Below, piece by piece: positions 40,974 through 49,370 of a stretch of DNA of 64,000 nt. A model generated the notes under the pieces. It did not search any database and was not told where the DNA came from. It was given only the letters and a program-made list of their open reading frames with translations. This stretch comes from Streptomyces carminius (lineage in GTDB: Bacteria; Actinomycetota; Actinomycetes; Streptomycetales; Streptomycetaceae). Every line of letters starts with the position of its first letter. Position 1 is the stretch's first letter. The stretch lies in assembly GCF_002794255.1 (NCBI RefSeq), contig NZ_PGGW01000058.1, positions 168,624 to 232,623 of the forward strand, written 5' to 3'. The translations under genes and the position numbers were made by a program.

Positions 40974-42238
40974 CCGGCACGCCGGCTCCCCCCGGAGCGG
41001 GGCAGCGCAGCTACGGCCTGTACCACCCGTACTTCCACGTCCGGGACGACCGGTGGCTCAAGGCCGCCGCGCTGTACTGGCCGCGCATCGTGCGCATGGT
41101 GCCCGAGGACTACGCGACCCGCGACTCCGAGACGGTGAAGGTGCTCACCGGTGAGCTGGGCTTCGTCGAGCGCCTCTCCCCCGGGGCCTCCGTGGCCTCG
41201 GTGGCGCCGCGCTTCCTGGAACTGGTGTCCGGACACGCCGACGCGCTCCGCCCCCGCCTCGGTGTCGGACAGGAGGACGCGGCACGCCTCCGGCATGCGG
41301 CGCGGCCCGGTGGCCCGGGACCGGGCCCGGGGCCGGCCCCGGGCGCCGTGCACCACGACCAACTGCGGCCGGAGGTCGTGGACGCCCTGGTGGACGCCGG
41401 GCTGGCCGTCAGGGGCCGCATCGACCTGTCGCACGAGGCGGACCGGCGGTGGGTGGTCATGGACGAGCGGCTGGTGGCGGTGTACACGAGCGTGCCGGCC
41501 GAGGACGTGGCGGCGGCCAACAGGCTCCAGCTCACCACCGACCGCCCCCACGCCTACGCGGTCGCCAACGGCTGGTCCGCGGACCGGATCGCGGAGGCAC
41601 TGCTGGACGGCTTCGGGCCGGTGGGGCCCGGAACACCGGACCCCGGAAACCCGGAGGCCGCGGCCCCGGAGCGCGGGACCGAACTCGCCCAGCGGGTGGC
41701 CCTCCTCGCCCTGAACCTCGTCGTCCCCGAACACCTCGACCGGGTTCCGGTCCAGCGGATCGTGGCGCTCCGCAGACGCCACGAGCGGGAGTTCCTGGAG
41801 TTCGGGCGCGCGGTGGACCAGGCGGCGGCCGAACTCTCGGAGCTCGCCGGGATCAGTGACCCGAGGATCCTGGAGCAGTATCTGAGGGACGAGGTGGAGA
41901 GCCGCTTCGCGCTCCCCCTCAAGGCGCTGCGCCGCCACCTCCAGGAGCTGCGGCTGGGCGCGGCGACCATGGCGGTCAACGTCAGGACGCAGCTTCCCGC
42001 CACCTTGACCCTGGCCGGTGGCGCCTGGCTCGCCGGGCAGCCGGTGGTCGCGGGGACGACGGCCACCGCCCTGGGGCTGCTGACCGTCCGGCAGAGCACC
42101 CGGCAGCAGAAGGAGGAACTCCTCGGGGCGGCGGGGCCGGCGAGTTTCCTGCTCCACGCCCGGGGGGAACTGGGGGAGCGGAAGCTGCTGGCGCGGACGC
42201 TCGGCCGAATGGGGCGTATCGCCGGGACGGGCGGGTGA
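40970..42238 (+). CDS. DUF6236-type protein, coupled to the ADP-ribosyltransferase
   Basis: A 422-residue protein that I assign, from memory of the family pattern, to DUF6236, based on its N-terminus (YGLYHPYFHVRDDRWLKAAA and LYWPRIVRMVPEDYATRDS). The middle carries a Pro/Gly linker (residues ~105-125). The second half is helical, with a long likely coiled coil, and residues ~345-375 form a hydrophobic hairpin (LPATLTLAGGAWLAGQPVVAG) that could touch a membrane. No catalytic motif is evident. The GTG at 40970 overlaps the preceding stop and has a perfect GGAGGTG site inside the previous gene. It could be an immunity, adaptor or target-delivery partner for the transferase. Confidence 0.7.
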   Translation: MTGTPAPPGAGQRSYGLYHPYFHVRDDRWLKAAALYWPRIVRMVPEDYATRDSETVKVLTGELGFVERLSPGASVASVAPRFLELVSGHADALRPRLGVGQEDAARLRHAARPGGPGPGPGPAPGAVHHDQLRPEVVDALVDAGLAVRGRIDLSHEADRRWVVMDERLVAVYTSVPAEDVAAANRLQLTTDRPHAYAVANGWSADRIAEALLDGFGPVGPGTPDPGNPEAAAPERGTELAQRVALLALNLVVPEHLDRVPVQRIVALRRRHEREFLEFGRAVDQAAAELSELAGISDPRILEQYLRDEVESRFALPLKALRRHLQELRLGAATMAVNVRTQLPATLTLAGGAWLAGQPVVAGTTATALGLLTVRQSTRQQKEELLGAAGPASFLLHARGELGERKLLARTLGRMGRIAGTGG

Positions 42239-42417
42239 CGGACGGGTGCCGGACGTCCGCCTGACCGGAATCCGTCCCGGTGGACGTGGGGCCGGTGCCG
42301 CCGCCGGGTCCGTGTGCCGGTGTCAGGGGCGGCGGGCAGGATGGGTGGCGGCGGCCGGCACGGGACCGGCCGCCGGGAGAGACTGCTACGCCGATTACAC
42401 CGACTACGGGGAGTGCC

Positions 42418-44085
42418 ATGTTCCGCACCGTTCACCTCGTACGGGACGAGGGCGGTCTCGTACCGGGCGAGGGCGTCGACGCCCTGGAGCCGGAGTACGC
42501 GGTGGTGGACCTGGAGACGACCGGCCTCGACCCCCGGCACGGCCACCGGGTGTGCGAGATCGCGGTGGTGCGCGTCCGGGGGGACGGCGAGGTCGTCGAG
42601 GAGTTCTCCTCGCTGGTGGACCCCGGCCGGAGCATTCCGAAGGAGACCGCCGACCACCACGGGATCGGGGACGGGGACGTCGCCGGGGCGCCGACGTTCG
42701 GGCAGCTCGCGGACACCCTGCTCCGGCTGCTGCACGGCGCCGTGACGGTCGCGCACAACCTGCCCTTCGAGGAGCGGTTCCTGGCCGCGGAGTTCGGCCG
42801 GCTGGGCGGGACGCCGCCGGGGACGCCACCGGAGCCGGGCCTGCCCGGGCTGTGCACGGTGACCGCCTTCCGCGCCCAGCTCGACTGGCGCGCGTACCGG
42901 CTGCCGGGCGCGGTGCGGAGCCTGTCGGGCCGGTGGCCCCGCACCGAGCACGTCGCGCTCGCCGACGCCCGCAACACGGCGGCCGCGCTGACGACCCTGC
43001 TGGCCGCGGCGCCAGGCCGGCTCGTGCTGCGGCCGGCCCCCGTATGGCCGCCCCCGCCGATACCGCCCGGTGGGGACGGCGGGGACGGCGGCGTGCGCGC
43101 CGTGCCGCGCGCCTACCCGGCCACGGGGCGCCGGGGCGACCTCGCCGGGCTGTGCCGTTCCCTGCCGGTCAGGGCGCGTACGGTGCCGGATCCGGCGGGC
43201 GCGGCGGCGTACCGCGCGGCGCTGGAGGCACGTCTCGCCCGAAGCGGCCGTGTCACCTGGGACGGTGCCGCCGAACTGGGCGCTCTGATGGGCCGGGCCG
43301 GTTTCGGCCAGGAGTCGCTGCGGGCCCTGCACCGCGAGGTGTGGCGCGTCGCGCTCCGCCGGGCCGGGAGCCCGGTGCCGGAGGAGGCGGCCCGGCGGCT
43401 CCACGGGCTGGCCCGGCTCCTGGACGTGCCGGAGCTCGCCCGCGAACTGCCTCCCGTCCACGAGGAGCTGAGCGGCGTACGGCTGGTGCCGCGCGGCGAG
43501 GACGCGGAGGTGCGGGCCGTGGCGGCCTGGGCCGGGCGCCACGGCGCCACCGTCGGGACCGCCGTCTCGAAGAGCACCGACCTGGTCGTCACCGTGGACG
43601 TCGCACGGGCGGCAGGGCTCAAGGCCGTACGGGACCACGGCATACCGGTCCTCACCCCCCGGCAGGCCGAGGACGAGCTGCGCCGCCGGATCGCACGGGC
43701 GGAGAAGGAAAGGGAGGAGGAACGGGAGGAGGAACGAGAGGAGGACGGGACGGAGGGCGCCGGCGGGGACGGCGGACGGGCGGGCCGGGCGGACCCCCGG
43801 CTGGTGTTCCCCGTCTCCGGCCCCCCGGTGGGCTGGCGGCGGTACGAGCTGCCCGCCGAGCTGTGCGACAGCGGCAACGGCGGCGGCGGCTACGCCCGTG
43901 CGGTCCGGCGGCTCGTGGAGGACGCGGCCGACCCGGCGGTGCCGTACGTCCGCTTCACCCGGGATCCCCGCCCCACGCTGACGGTCCACCGGGACGGTGT
44001 GCCCGGTGAGCTGCGGGAGCAGGTGGACGAGGCGCTGGACCGGCTGCGGCGGCACCGGGACGGCCCGGCGGTCGAGGTGCGGTAG
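42418..44085 (+). CDS. DnaQ-like exonuclease with BRCT-like region
   Basis: A 555-residue protein. Residues ~25-190 are a DEDDh 3'-5' exonuclease domain: VVDLETTGLDP (D-x-E), VAHNLPFEERFL (the middle motif, with Glu where Asp is usual) and HVALADARNTAAAL (H-x4-D). Residues ~360-430 (RAVAAWAGRHGATVGTAVSK and onward) have BRCT-like strand/helix order. A charged Glu/Arg coiled segment and a C-terminal module (VGWRRYELPAELCD..., VPYVRFTRDPRPTLTV) follow. DNA repair or DNA-end processing is likely. The ATG at 42418 follows GGGGAG, 180 bases after the DUF6236 stop in the same direction, so it may or may not belong to the same transcript. Confidence 0.8.
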   Translation: MFRTVHLVRDEGGLVPGEGVDALEPEYAVVDLETTGLDPRHGHRVCEIAVVRVRGDGEVVEEFSSLVDPGRSIPKETADHHGIGDGDVAGAPTFGQLADTLLRLLHGAVTVAHNLPFEERFLAAEFGRLGGTPPGTPPEPGLPGLCTVTAFRAQLDWRAYRLPGAVRSLSGRWPRTEHVALADARNTAAALTTLLAAAPGRLVLRPAPVWPPPPIPPGGDGGDGGVRAVPRAYPATGRRGDLAGLCRSLPVRARTVPDPAGAAAYRAALEARLARSGRVTWDGAAELGALMGRAGFGQESLRALHREVWRVALRRAGSPVPEEAARRLHGLARLLDVPELARELPPVHEELSGVRLVPRGEDAEVRAVAAWAGRHGATVGTAVSKSTDLVVTVDVARAAGLKAVRDHGIPVLTPRQAEDELRRRIARAEKEREEEREEEREEDGTEGAGGDGGRAGRADPRLVFPVSGPPVGWRRYELPAELCDSGNGGGGYARAVRRLVEDAADPAVPYVRFTRDPRPTLTVHRDGVPGELREQVDEALDRLRRHRDGPAVEVR

Positions 44086-44376
44086 ACCCGACCCCTGGGG
44101 GCGCGCGGCACCGGACGGCGGGAGCGTCCGCGCTCGACATGGCGGCGGCACCGCGCCCCGCGCTCGTCACCGCCGTTCTCCCAGCCGGACGGCGAACGGC
44201 ACGCTGCCGCGGACGTCCGGACGTGCGGTGGTGGTCGCCCCGCCCGCGCGCAGTGCCCGGCCGAGCCCGCCGGACAACGGCAACGGCACGTACCGGCCGG
44301 TGGCCGCGCACCCGGAACGTGACGCGCTTCCGGCCGGCGGGCCGGGCGGATGCGGACCGGGGTCCCGCCCCCGGCC

Positions 44377-45249
44377 TCAGGGGCCCGGCGGCGTCCTGCC
44401 GTCGAGCCGTACGAGAGCCTCGTCACCGGGGCCGGGAGCGGAATCCCCGCCGGTGCCGGGTTCGGTACCGGGCTCGGGCGGGAGACCGAGGGCGAGATCG
44501 TGCGCGCTCTCCGCCTCACGGCGGAACAGCCGGTACCACATGAAGACCACGAAGCCCGCGAAGACGAACCACTGGGCGGTGTAGCCCAGGTTCTGGAACG
44601 CCTTCAGATCCAGCCCGGCGCCGGCCGGCGCGACCGGCGGCACGGCCGCCATCGGCTCCCGCGGCCGCTCGACGGTGATCCACACGTCGCGCACCTCGTA
44701 CGGCACCATGTTGACCAGGGTGGCCGCGCTGATGATGCCGAGCTGCCCGGCCGGCAGGGCGCCACCGACGCTCACGCCCCTGGAACCCTGGGTCTCCGGG
44801 GCCTGGACCGCGCCGGTCACGGTCACCTCGCCGCCGGGCGGCGCGGGCACCCGCGCCGGATCCGCCGCGCCGGGCAGCCAGCCGCGGACGACGGGGAGGG
44901 CCGGGCCGTCGCCGGTACGCAGCATGGTCAGCACGTAGAAGCCCTCGCGGTCCTCGATCCGGCGCCCGGGTACGAGGAACTCCTGGTCGGTGTCGTAGCG
45001 GCCGGTGGCCCGGGCCCGCTCCCCCACGGTCTCCTCGGTGAGGGGCAGCAGCTCCTCCAGCGGCCTGGCCGCGGACCGCGCACCCGCGCCGGACCGCGCC
45101 TCGGACCGCTCCTGCCGGACCTGGTGGGTGTCCACCCGGTCCTCGAAGCGGCCCAGCTGCCAGCTCCCCATGAAGAGGCAGAAGGGGATCGACAGCAGGA
45201 CGAAGACGTTGATCGCCCACCAGCGCGGCGTCAGCAGGAACCGGTACAC
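44377..45249 (-). CDS. SURF1-family cytochrome oxidase assembly protein
   Basis: A 290-residue membrane protein with the SURF1 plan. The N-terminal helix is in RWWAINVFVLLSIPFCLFMG (residues ~9-28), followed by an outer domain with GSWQLGRFEDR and, near residue 225, the second helix in NLGYTAQWFVFAGFVVFMWY. It helps assemble the heme a / cytochrome aa3 oxidase. The C-terminal ~35 residues are Pro/Gly-rich. The GTG start at 45249 has TGAGGA upstream. It lies just downstream of the sigma-factor operon but is separated from it by 72 bases. Actinobacterial SURF1 proteins are common and generally of this length. Confidence 0.88.
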   Translation of the reverse strand: MYRFLLTPRWWAINVFVLLSIPFCLFMGSWQLGRFEDRVDTHQVRQERSEARSGAGARSAARPLEELLPLTEETVGERARATGRYDTDQEFLVPGRRIEDREGFYVLTMLRTGDGPALPVVRGWLPGAADPARVPAPPGGEVTVTGAVQAPETQGSRGVSVGGALPAGQLGIISAATLVNMVPYEVRDVWITVERPREPMAAVPPVAPAGAGLDLKAFQNLGYTAQWFVFAGFVVFMWYRLFRREAESAHDLALGLPPEPGTEPGTGGDSAPGPGDEALVRLDGRTPPGP

Positions 45250-45321
45250 GTCCTCAACGGTACGGGGACGGACCGGCCGGCTCCCCGCCGCCCCCGCCGC
45301 GCGCCGCCGGGCGGGCCGCCG

Positions 45322-46701
45322 TCACTTCGCCTGGAGCGGTCCGGTGCGGTACACCGTCCCGGCGCAGGCGGTCGCGATCTCGACGCGGCCGATGCGCGGT
45401 TCCCCGGCGGCCGGTACGTAGCGCAGGAGCACCGTGGGCGAGGCGGCGGTGCCGCCGCCGGGGCCGCCGGTGTCGTACCCGAGCTGGGGGGTGGCGGCGT
45501 TCGTACCGGTGCCGCCCGGACTCTCCTCCGGAAGGGCGTCGCCGCCCTCCGTGCCGTCCCCGCCCCCGGCGCCGGTACTGGTGCCGGTACTGGTGCCGTC
45601 GCCGGTCTCGCCGGTGGTACCGCCGTCGCCGCCGTCGCCGTCCGTACCGCCGGTACCGGAGCCGTCGCCGGTGCCGGCTCCGCCACCGGTGCCGGAGCTG
45701 GGCGCCGGGCTCGGGTCGGAGGAGGGGAGGCAGCCGGGGGCGCCGCCCTCGTCCGGCACCCAGGCGAACCGCACCTCGTACGACCGGCCCGGCGCCAGAA
45801 CGACCGAGTCCGGTGCCGGCCCGGGGTCGGGCAGCCTGGTCGCCCGGCTCCCGCCGGTGTGGTGGACCACGGTGACGTCGCCGTCCCCGGTGCCGCCCAG
45901 CACCGTGGCGCTGACCGTGTCGGGGCCGGTGATCCGGCAGGAGGAGTCGGAGACGTTGGTGATCCGGAACACCCCGTACACCTGCCCGTCGGCGTCGGCG
46001 GGCTCCGCGCCGGTGCCGCCGTCGTCGAGCTGGGAGCGCAGGCAGGCCGGGGAGACGGGGGCGAGGGTGTCGTCGGTGCCGGGCTCGGCCGGGCGGCCGT
46101 CCCCGGGGGAGCCCTCCCCGCCGGGCGCGCCGGCCGTCTCCTCGCCGTCCCGGAGGTCTCCGCCGGCCTCGACGCGGTCGGAGTCGCCGCCGTGGTCGTC
46201 GGTCGCGGAGCCGCCGTCCCGCCGGGTGTCGTCGGCGGCGCTGGTGCTGGTGCCGTCCAGGACCCGGGAGACGACACCGCTCTGCGTCAGGACGGGGACG
46301 GCGAAGCCTGCGACGAGGCCGGCCGCGACCGCGCCGACCGCCAGCTGGCGGCGGCGGGCCCGGCGGGCGGGTACGGCCCGGTGGATGCGGTCGAGGGCGT
46401 CCGGGGACGGCTCGACGTCCTGCACCACGTCCCGCAGCAGCAGCCGCAGCGACCGCTCGTCCAGCTCCAGCAGGTCCGGCCCGTCCGGGGTCCGGTCGTC
46501 CGGGGTGTCTTCCGCGGCCCGGTCGTCCCGCCCCGGGACCGCCGGGGTGTCGTCTCCCGCCCGGCGGCGGTCGCCGCCGGGGTCCCGGCCGGAATCGGAG
46601 CCGGAATCGGAGCCGGGGACGGTGCCGGGTTCGGTGCCGGGCGCGGGACCGTGCGCCCCGTGCGGTTCGCGCTGTTCCCCGGGCCGGCTGTCGCCGCTCA
46701 T
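45322..46701 (-). CDS. Membrane partner of a SigE-type sigma factor, low-complexity
   Basis: A 459-residue protein with one transmembrane helix near residues 118-140 (LAVGAVAAGLVAGFAVPVLT). The N-terminal ~110 residues are cytoplasmic and end in LELDERSLRLLLRDVVQDVEPSPDALDRIHRAVP, which could bind the sigma factor. The extracellular part has two Cys-bearing beta segments (ACLRSQLDDG, SCRITGPD) and long runs of Gly, Thr, Asp and Ser repeats (residues ~330-400). The ATG overlaps the sigma stop in ATGA. By position it is an anti-sigma or accessory protein, but it lacks a recognisable ZAS domain and I do not assign a function from sequence. Confidence 0.75.
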   Translation of the reverse strand: MSGDSRPGEQREPHGAHGPAPGTEPGTVPGSDSGSDSGRDPGGDRRRAGDDTPAVPGRDDRAAEDTPDDRTPDGPDLLELDERSLRLLLRDVVQDVEPSPDALDRIHRAVPARRARRRQLAVGAVAAGLVAGFAVPVLTQSGVVSRVLDGTSTSAADDTRRDGGSATDDHGGDSDRVEAGGDLRDGEETAGAPGGEGSPGDGRPAEPGTDDTLAPVSPACLRSQLDDGGTGAEPADADGQVYGVFRITNVSDSSCRITGPDTVSATVLGGTGDGDVTVVHHTGGSRATRLPDPGPAPDSVVLAPGRSYEVRFAWVPDEGGAPGCLPSSDPSPAPSSGTGGGAGTGDGSGTGGTDGDGGDGGTTGETGDGTSTGTSTGAGGGDGTEGGDALPEESPGGTGTNAATPQLGYDTGGPGGGTAASPTVLLRYVPAAGEPRIGRVEIATACAGTVYRTGPLQAK

Positions 46702-47375
46702 GCGGGCGCCCCCATCGCGACCCGCAGGGCCGCGATGCCCCGCGAACCGTACGCCTTGACCGAGCCCAGCGATATGCCGAGCGCCTCGGCGACCTGGGCC
46801 TCGGTCATGTCCGCGAAGTAGCGCAGGACGAGCACCTCGCGCTGGCGGCGCTGGAGCTTGCGCAGCGCCTTCTTCAACTCGTCCTGCTCGATCCGCGCGT
46901 AGGCGCCCTCCTCCGCCGAGGCCATGTCCGGCATCGGCTTGGAGAGCAGCTTGAGCCCCAGGATGCGGCGGCGCAGTGTGGAGCGGGAGAGGTTGACGAC
47001 CGTCTGGCGCAGGTAGGCCAGGGTCTTCTCCGGCTCCCGCACCCGGGCCCGCGCCGAGTGGACCCGGATGAACGCCTCCTGCACGACGTCCTCGCAGGAG
47101 GCGGTGTCGTCGAGGAGCAGGGCGGCGAGCCCCAGCAGGGAACGGTAGTGGGCGCGGTAGGTCTCGGTGAGGTGGTCGACTGTGGTGCCCGCTGCCATCG
47201 CCATCGCGCCGTCAGCGTCCGTCGGCCGCGTGGGAAGCGAGGTGGCCGTCGGCGCCGGTGCCGGTGCCGGACGGGACGCCTGCCAGGGAACGGTCACGGG
47301 CATGCCCCTGCCCGCCGCACCGCCCCGTTCGGGGATCCGTGCGGGCGCCGTCGCGATTCCGAGTACCTCTGCCAC
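46698..47375 (-). CDS. SigE-family ECF-type RNA polymerase sigma factor
   Basis: A sigma factor of about 225 residues (GTG start at 47375; ATG 47303 gives 201). Region 2 is HLTETYRAHYRSLLGLAALLLDDTASCEDVVQEAFIRVHSA. Region 4 is LRKLQRRQREVLVLRYFADM followed by TEAQVAEALGISLGSVKAYGSRGIAAL. It would direct RNA polymerase to a stress or development regulon, and homologues lie between asd/ask and SURF1 in Streptomyces. The N-terminal ~50 residues before region 2 are Pro/Ala/Thr-rich. Ribosome sites are weak for both starts, so the true start is uncertain. It is followed in overlap by the membrane partner gene. Confidence 0.88.
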   Translation of the reverse strand: MAEVLGIATAPARIPERGGAAGRGMPVTVPWQASRPAPAPAPTATSLPTRPTDADGAMAMAAGTTVDHLTETYRAHYRSLLGLAALLLDDTASCEDVVQEAFIRVHSARARVREPEKTLAYLRQTVVNLSRSTLRRRILGLKLLSKPMPDMASAEEGAYARIEQDELKKALRKLQRRQREVLVLRYFADMTEAQVAEALGISLGSVKAYGSRGIAALRVAMGAPA

Positions 47376-47748
47376 GCCAGTTGGACACACTGCCCCCCGT
47401 CAGGGTTGTACGCGTGGGCCGCCGTTGTCGACGACGATTCGAAGAACCACATGCGCACCACCTCTTCCTCCGCACCGCCACCTCGGCGTCCTCGTCTCCG
47501 GCAGGGTTCTCCGGCAGGAAGGTGAAGACGCCCGCGCCCGGACCGCGGTTCCGGATGCGCGAAGGCAAAATCCTCGTTCAGAACGTTGGTCCGGATCAAG
47601 CGGTTGCGGGGCGTGGCTTCATTACGACTCCTTCACGGTCCCGCGCCGGGCGTGCGCAGGGGACGCACCGGATACACACCGGACACACACCGGATGGCCG
47701 ATACCGGGATCTTCCGGACCCCGCACCCGCCGCCGGCCGCCGCTCCCG
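47376..47748. other. Gap between asd and the sigma-factor gene
   Basis: This 373-base stretch holds the sigma promoter and probably a terminator-like area after asd. A decamer-like direct repeat (ACACACCGGA type) recurs near 47667-47695. Minus-strand open frames here (for example MWFFESSSTTAAHAYNPDGG from ~47456) could be a leader peptide or a sigma N-terminal extension but have no support beyond being open. Confidence 0.4.
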
Positions 47749-48852
47749 TCAGCCGCGGCCGGCCGCCGACTCCACCGCGAGCAGCTCGCCGAGCTGCGCG
47801 GTGTTGAGCGCGGCCCCCTTGCGCAGGTTGTCGCCGCACACGAAGAACTCCAGCGCCCGCGGATCGTCCAGCGAGCGCCGCACCCGCCCCACCCAGGCCG
47901 GGTCGGTGCCCACCGCGTCGGCCGGGGTGGGGAACTCGCCCGCGGCCGGGTCGTCGCACACCACCACGCCCGGCGCGCTCGCCAGGATCTCGTGGGCCGC
48001 GGCCACCGACACCTCGTTCTCGAAGCGGGCGTGGACGGACAGCGAGTGGGTGGTGACCACGGGGACACGGACGCACGTCGCGGTGACGCGCAGCCGCGGC
48101 AGTCCGAGGACCTTCCGCGACTCGTCGCGGATCCTCAGCTCCTCGGTGGTCCAGCCGTCCCGCGCCGCCGTACCGGCGAAGGGCACCACGTTGAGCGCGA
48201 TCGGCGCCGGGTACGGGCCGGTGCGGTCGCCGACCGCCCGGCGCAGATCGCCGGGCTGGGTGCCCACCGCGGTGCCGGCCACGGCGGAGAGCTGCTCGCG
48301 CAGGGTGTCCACGCCCCGCTGCCCGGTTCCGGAGACGGCCTGGTACGAGGAGACGACCAGCTCGTCCAGACCCCACTCGGCGTGCAGGGCGCCCAGCGCG
48401 ACGATCATCGTCAGGGTGGTGCAGTCGGGGGTGGCGATGATGCCGCGCGGGCGGCTCCGGGCCGCGTGGGCGTTCACCTCGGGAACGACCAGCGGCACCC
48501 GCGGATCCATCCGGAACGCGGCGGAGTTGTCCACCACCACCGCGCCCCTGGCGACCGCCACGGGCGCCCACCGGGCGGCGACCTCGTCGGGCACGTCGAA
48601 CATCGCGACGTCCACGCCCTCGAAGACCTCCTCGCCCAGGGCGAGCACCTCGGTCTGCTCACCGCGCACGGTCAGCTTGCGGCCCGCGGACCGGGGCGAG
48701 GCGACCAGCCGGATCTCGCCCCAGACGTCCGCGCGCTCCGACAGCAGCCCGAGCAGCACGGTGCCCACCGCGCCGGTCGCGCCGACGACGGCCAGGGTGG
48801 GCCGGCCGGCGCGATCCCCGGAGCGCGGGACGCCCGAGGCGGCGGGGGTCAT
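47749..48852 (-). CDS. asd: Aspartate-semialdehyde dehydrogenase
   Basis: A 367-residue enzyme that reduces aspartyl phosphate to aspartate semialdehyde, the branch point to lysine/diaminopimelate, threonine and methionine. The NADP-binding motif is VVGATGAVGTVLL. The catalytic Cys144 lies in ATPDCTTLTM, and the catalytic His in VRVPVVTTHS. Length is normal. The ATG at 48852 overlaps the ask stop by four bases (ATGA), so the two enzymes of the aspartate pathway are translated in tandem. About 16 extra N-terminal residues before RPTLAVVG are typical of actinobacterial forms. Confidence 0.96.
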   Translation of the reverse strand: MTPAASGVPRSGDRAGRPTLAVVGATGAVGTVLLGLLSERADVWGEIRLVASPRSAGRKLTVRGEQTEVLALGEEVFEGVDVAMFDVPDEVAARWAPVAVARGAVVVDNSAAFRMDPRVPLVVPEVNAHAARSRPRGIIATPDCTTLTMIVALGALHAEWGLDELVVSSYQAVSGTGQRGVDTLREQLSAVAGTAVGTQPGDLRRAVGDRTGPYPAPIALNVVPFAGTAARDGWTTEELRIRDESRKVLGLPRLRVTATCVRVPVVTTHSLSVHARFENEVSVAAAHEILASAPGVVVCDDPAAGEFPTPADAVGTDPAWVGRVRRSLDDPRALEFFVCGDNLRKGAALNTAQLGELLAVESAAGRG

Positions 48853-49370
48853 CGCCCGGTGCCCCCGTAGACGACGGCCTCGTCGCTGTCGCTGTCCAGG
48901 CCGAACGCGGTGTGCACGGCCCGCACGGCCTCGTTGACGTCGTCCTTGCGGGTCACGACCGAGATGCGGATCTCGGAGGTGGAGATCAGCTCGATGTTGA
49001 CCCCGGAGCCCGACAGCGCCTCGAAGAAGGTCGCGGTCACCCCCGGGTTGGTCTTCATCCCGGCGCCGACCAGGGAGATCTTGGCGATCTGGTCGTCGTA
49101 GCGCAGCGAGTCGAAGCCGATGCCGCCCTTGGCCTTCTCCAGCGACTCGATGGCGCGGCGGCCGTCGGTCTTGGGGAGGGTGAAGGAGATGTCGGTCAGT
49201 CCGGTGGACGCGGCGGAGACGTTCTGCACCACCATGTCGATGTTCAGCTCGGCGTCCGCGATCGCCCGGAAGATCTTGGCGGCCTCGCCCGGCTTGTCGG
49301 GCACCCCGACGATCGTGATCTTCGCCTCGGAGGTGTCGTGCGCGACACCCGAGATGAGCGCCTGCTCCAT
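48849..49370 (-). CDS. Aspartokinase beta subunit from an internal start
   Basis: In several actinobacteria the aspartokinase gene also makes a small regulatory subunit from an in-frame internal start at the beginning of the ACT domains. Here ATG 49370 begins MEQALISGVAHDTSEAKITI, and AGGGAGA lies seven to thirteen bases upstream, a good ribosome site inside the coding sequence. The product would be 173 residues comprising only the two ACT domains, giving an alpha2-beta2 enzyme as in Corynebacterium. This is an inference from position and site, not proof. Confidence 0.6.
   Translation of the reverse strand: MEQALISGVAHDTSEAKITIVGVPDKPGEAAKIFRAIADAELNIDMVVQNVSAASTGLTDISFTLPKTDGRRAIESLEKAKGGIGFDSLRYDDQIAKISLVGAGMKTNPGVTATFFEALSGSGVNIELISTSEIRISVVTRKDDVNEAVRAVHTAFGLDSDSDEAVVYGGTGR

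Noticed and set aside
43690..43760. Glu/Arg repeat in the exonuclease gene as an assembly error
   Set aside because: It stays in frame and forms a plausible charged coiled coil.
44086..44376. Small genes between the exonuclease and SURF1 genes
   Set aside because: Only GC-rich frames without start signals; none matches a family.
47663..47700. ACACCGGA-type repeats after asd as an attachment site
   Set aside because: They are short and unaccompanied by a composition change or integrase.
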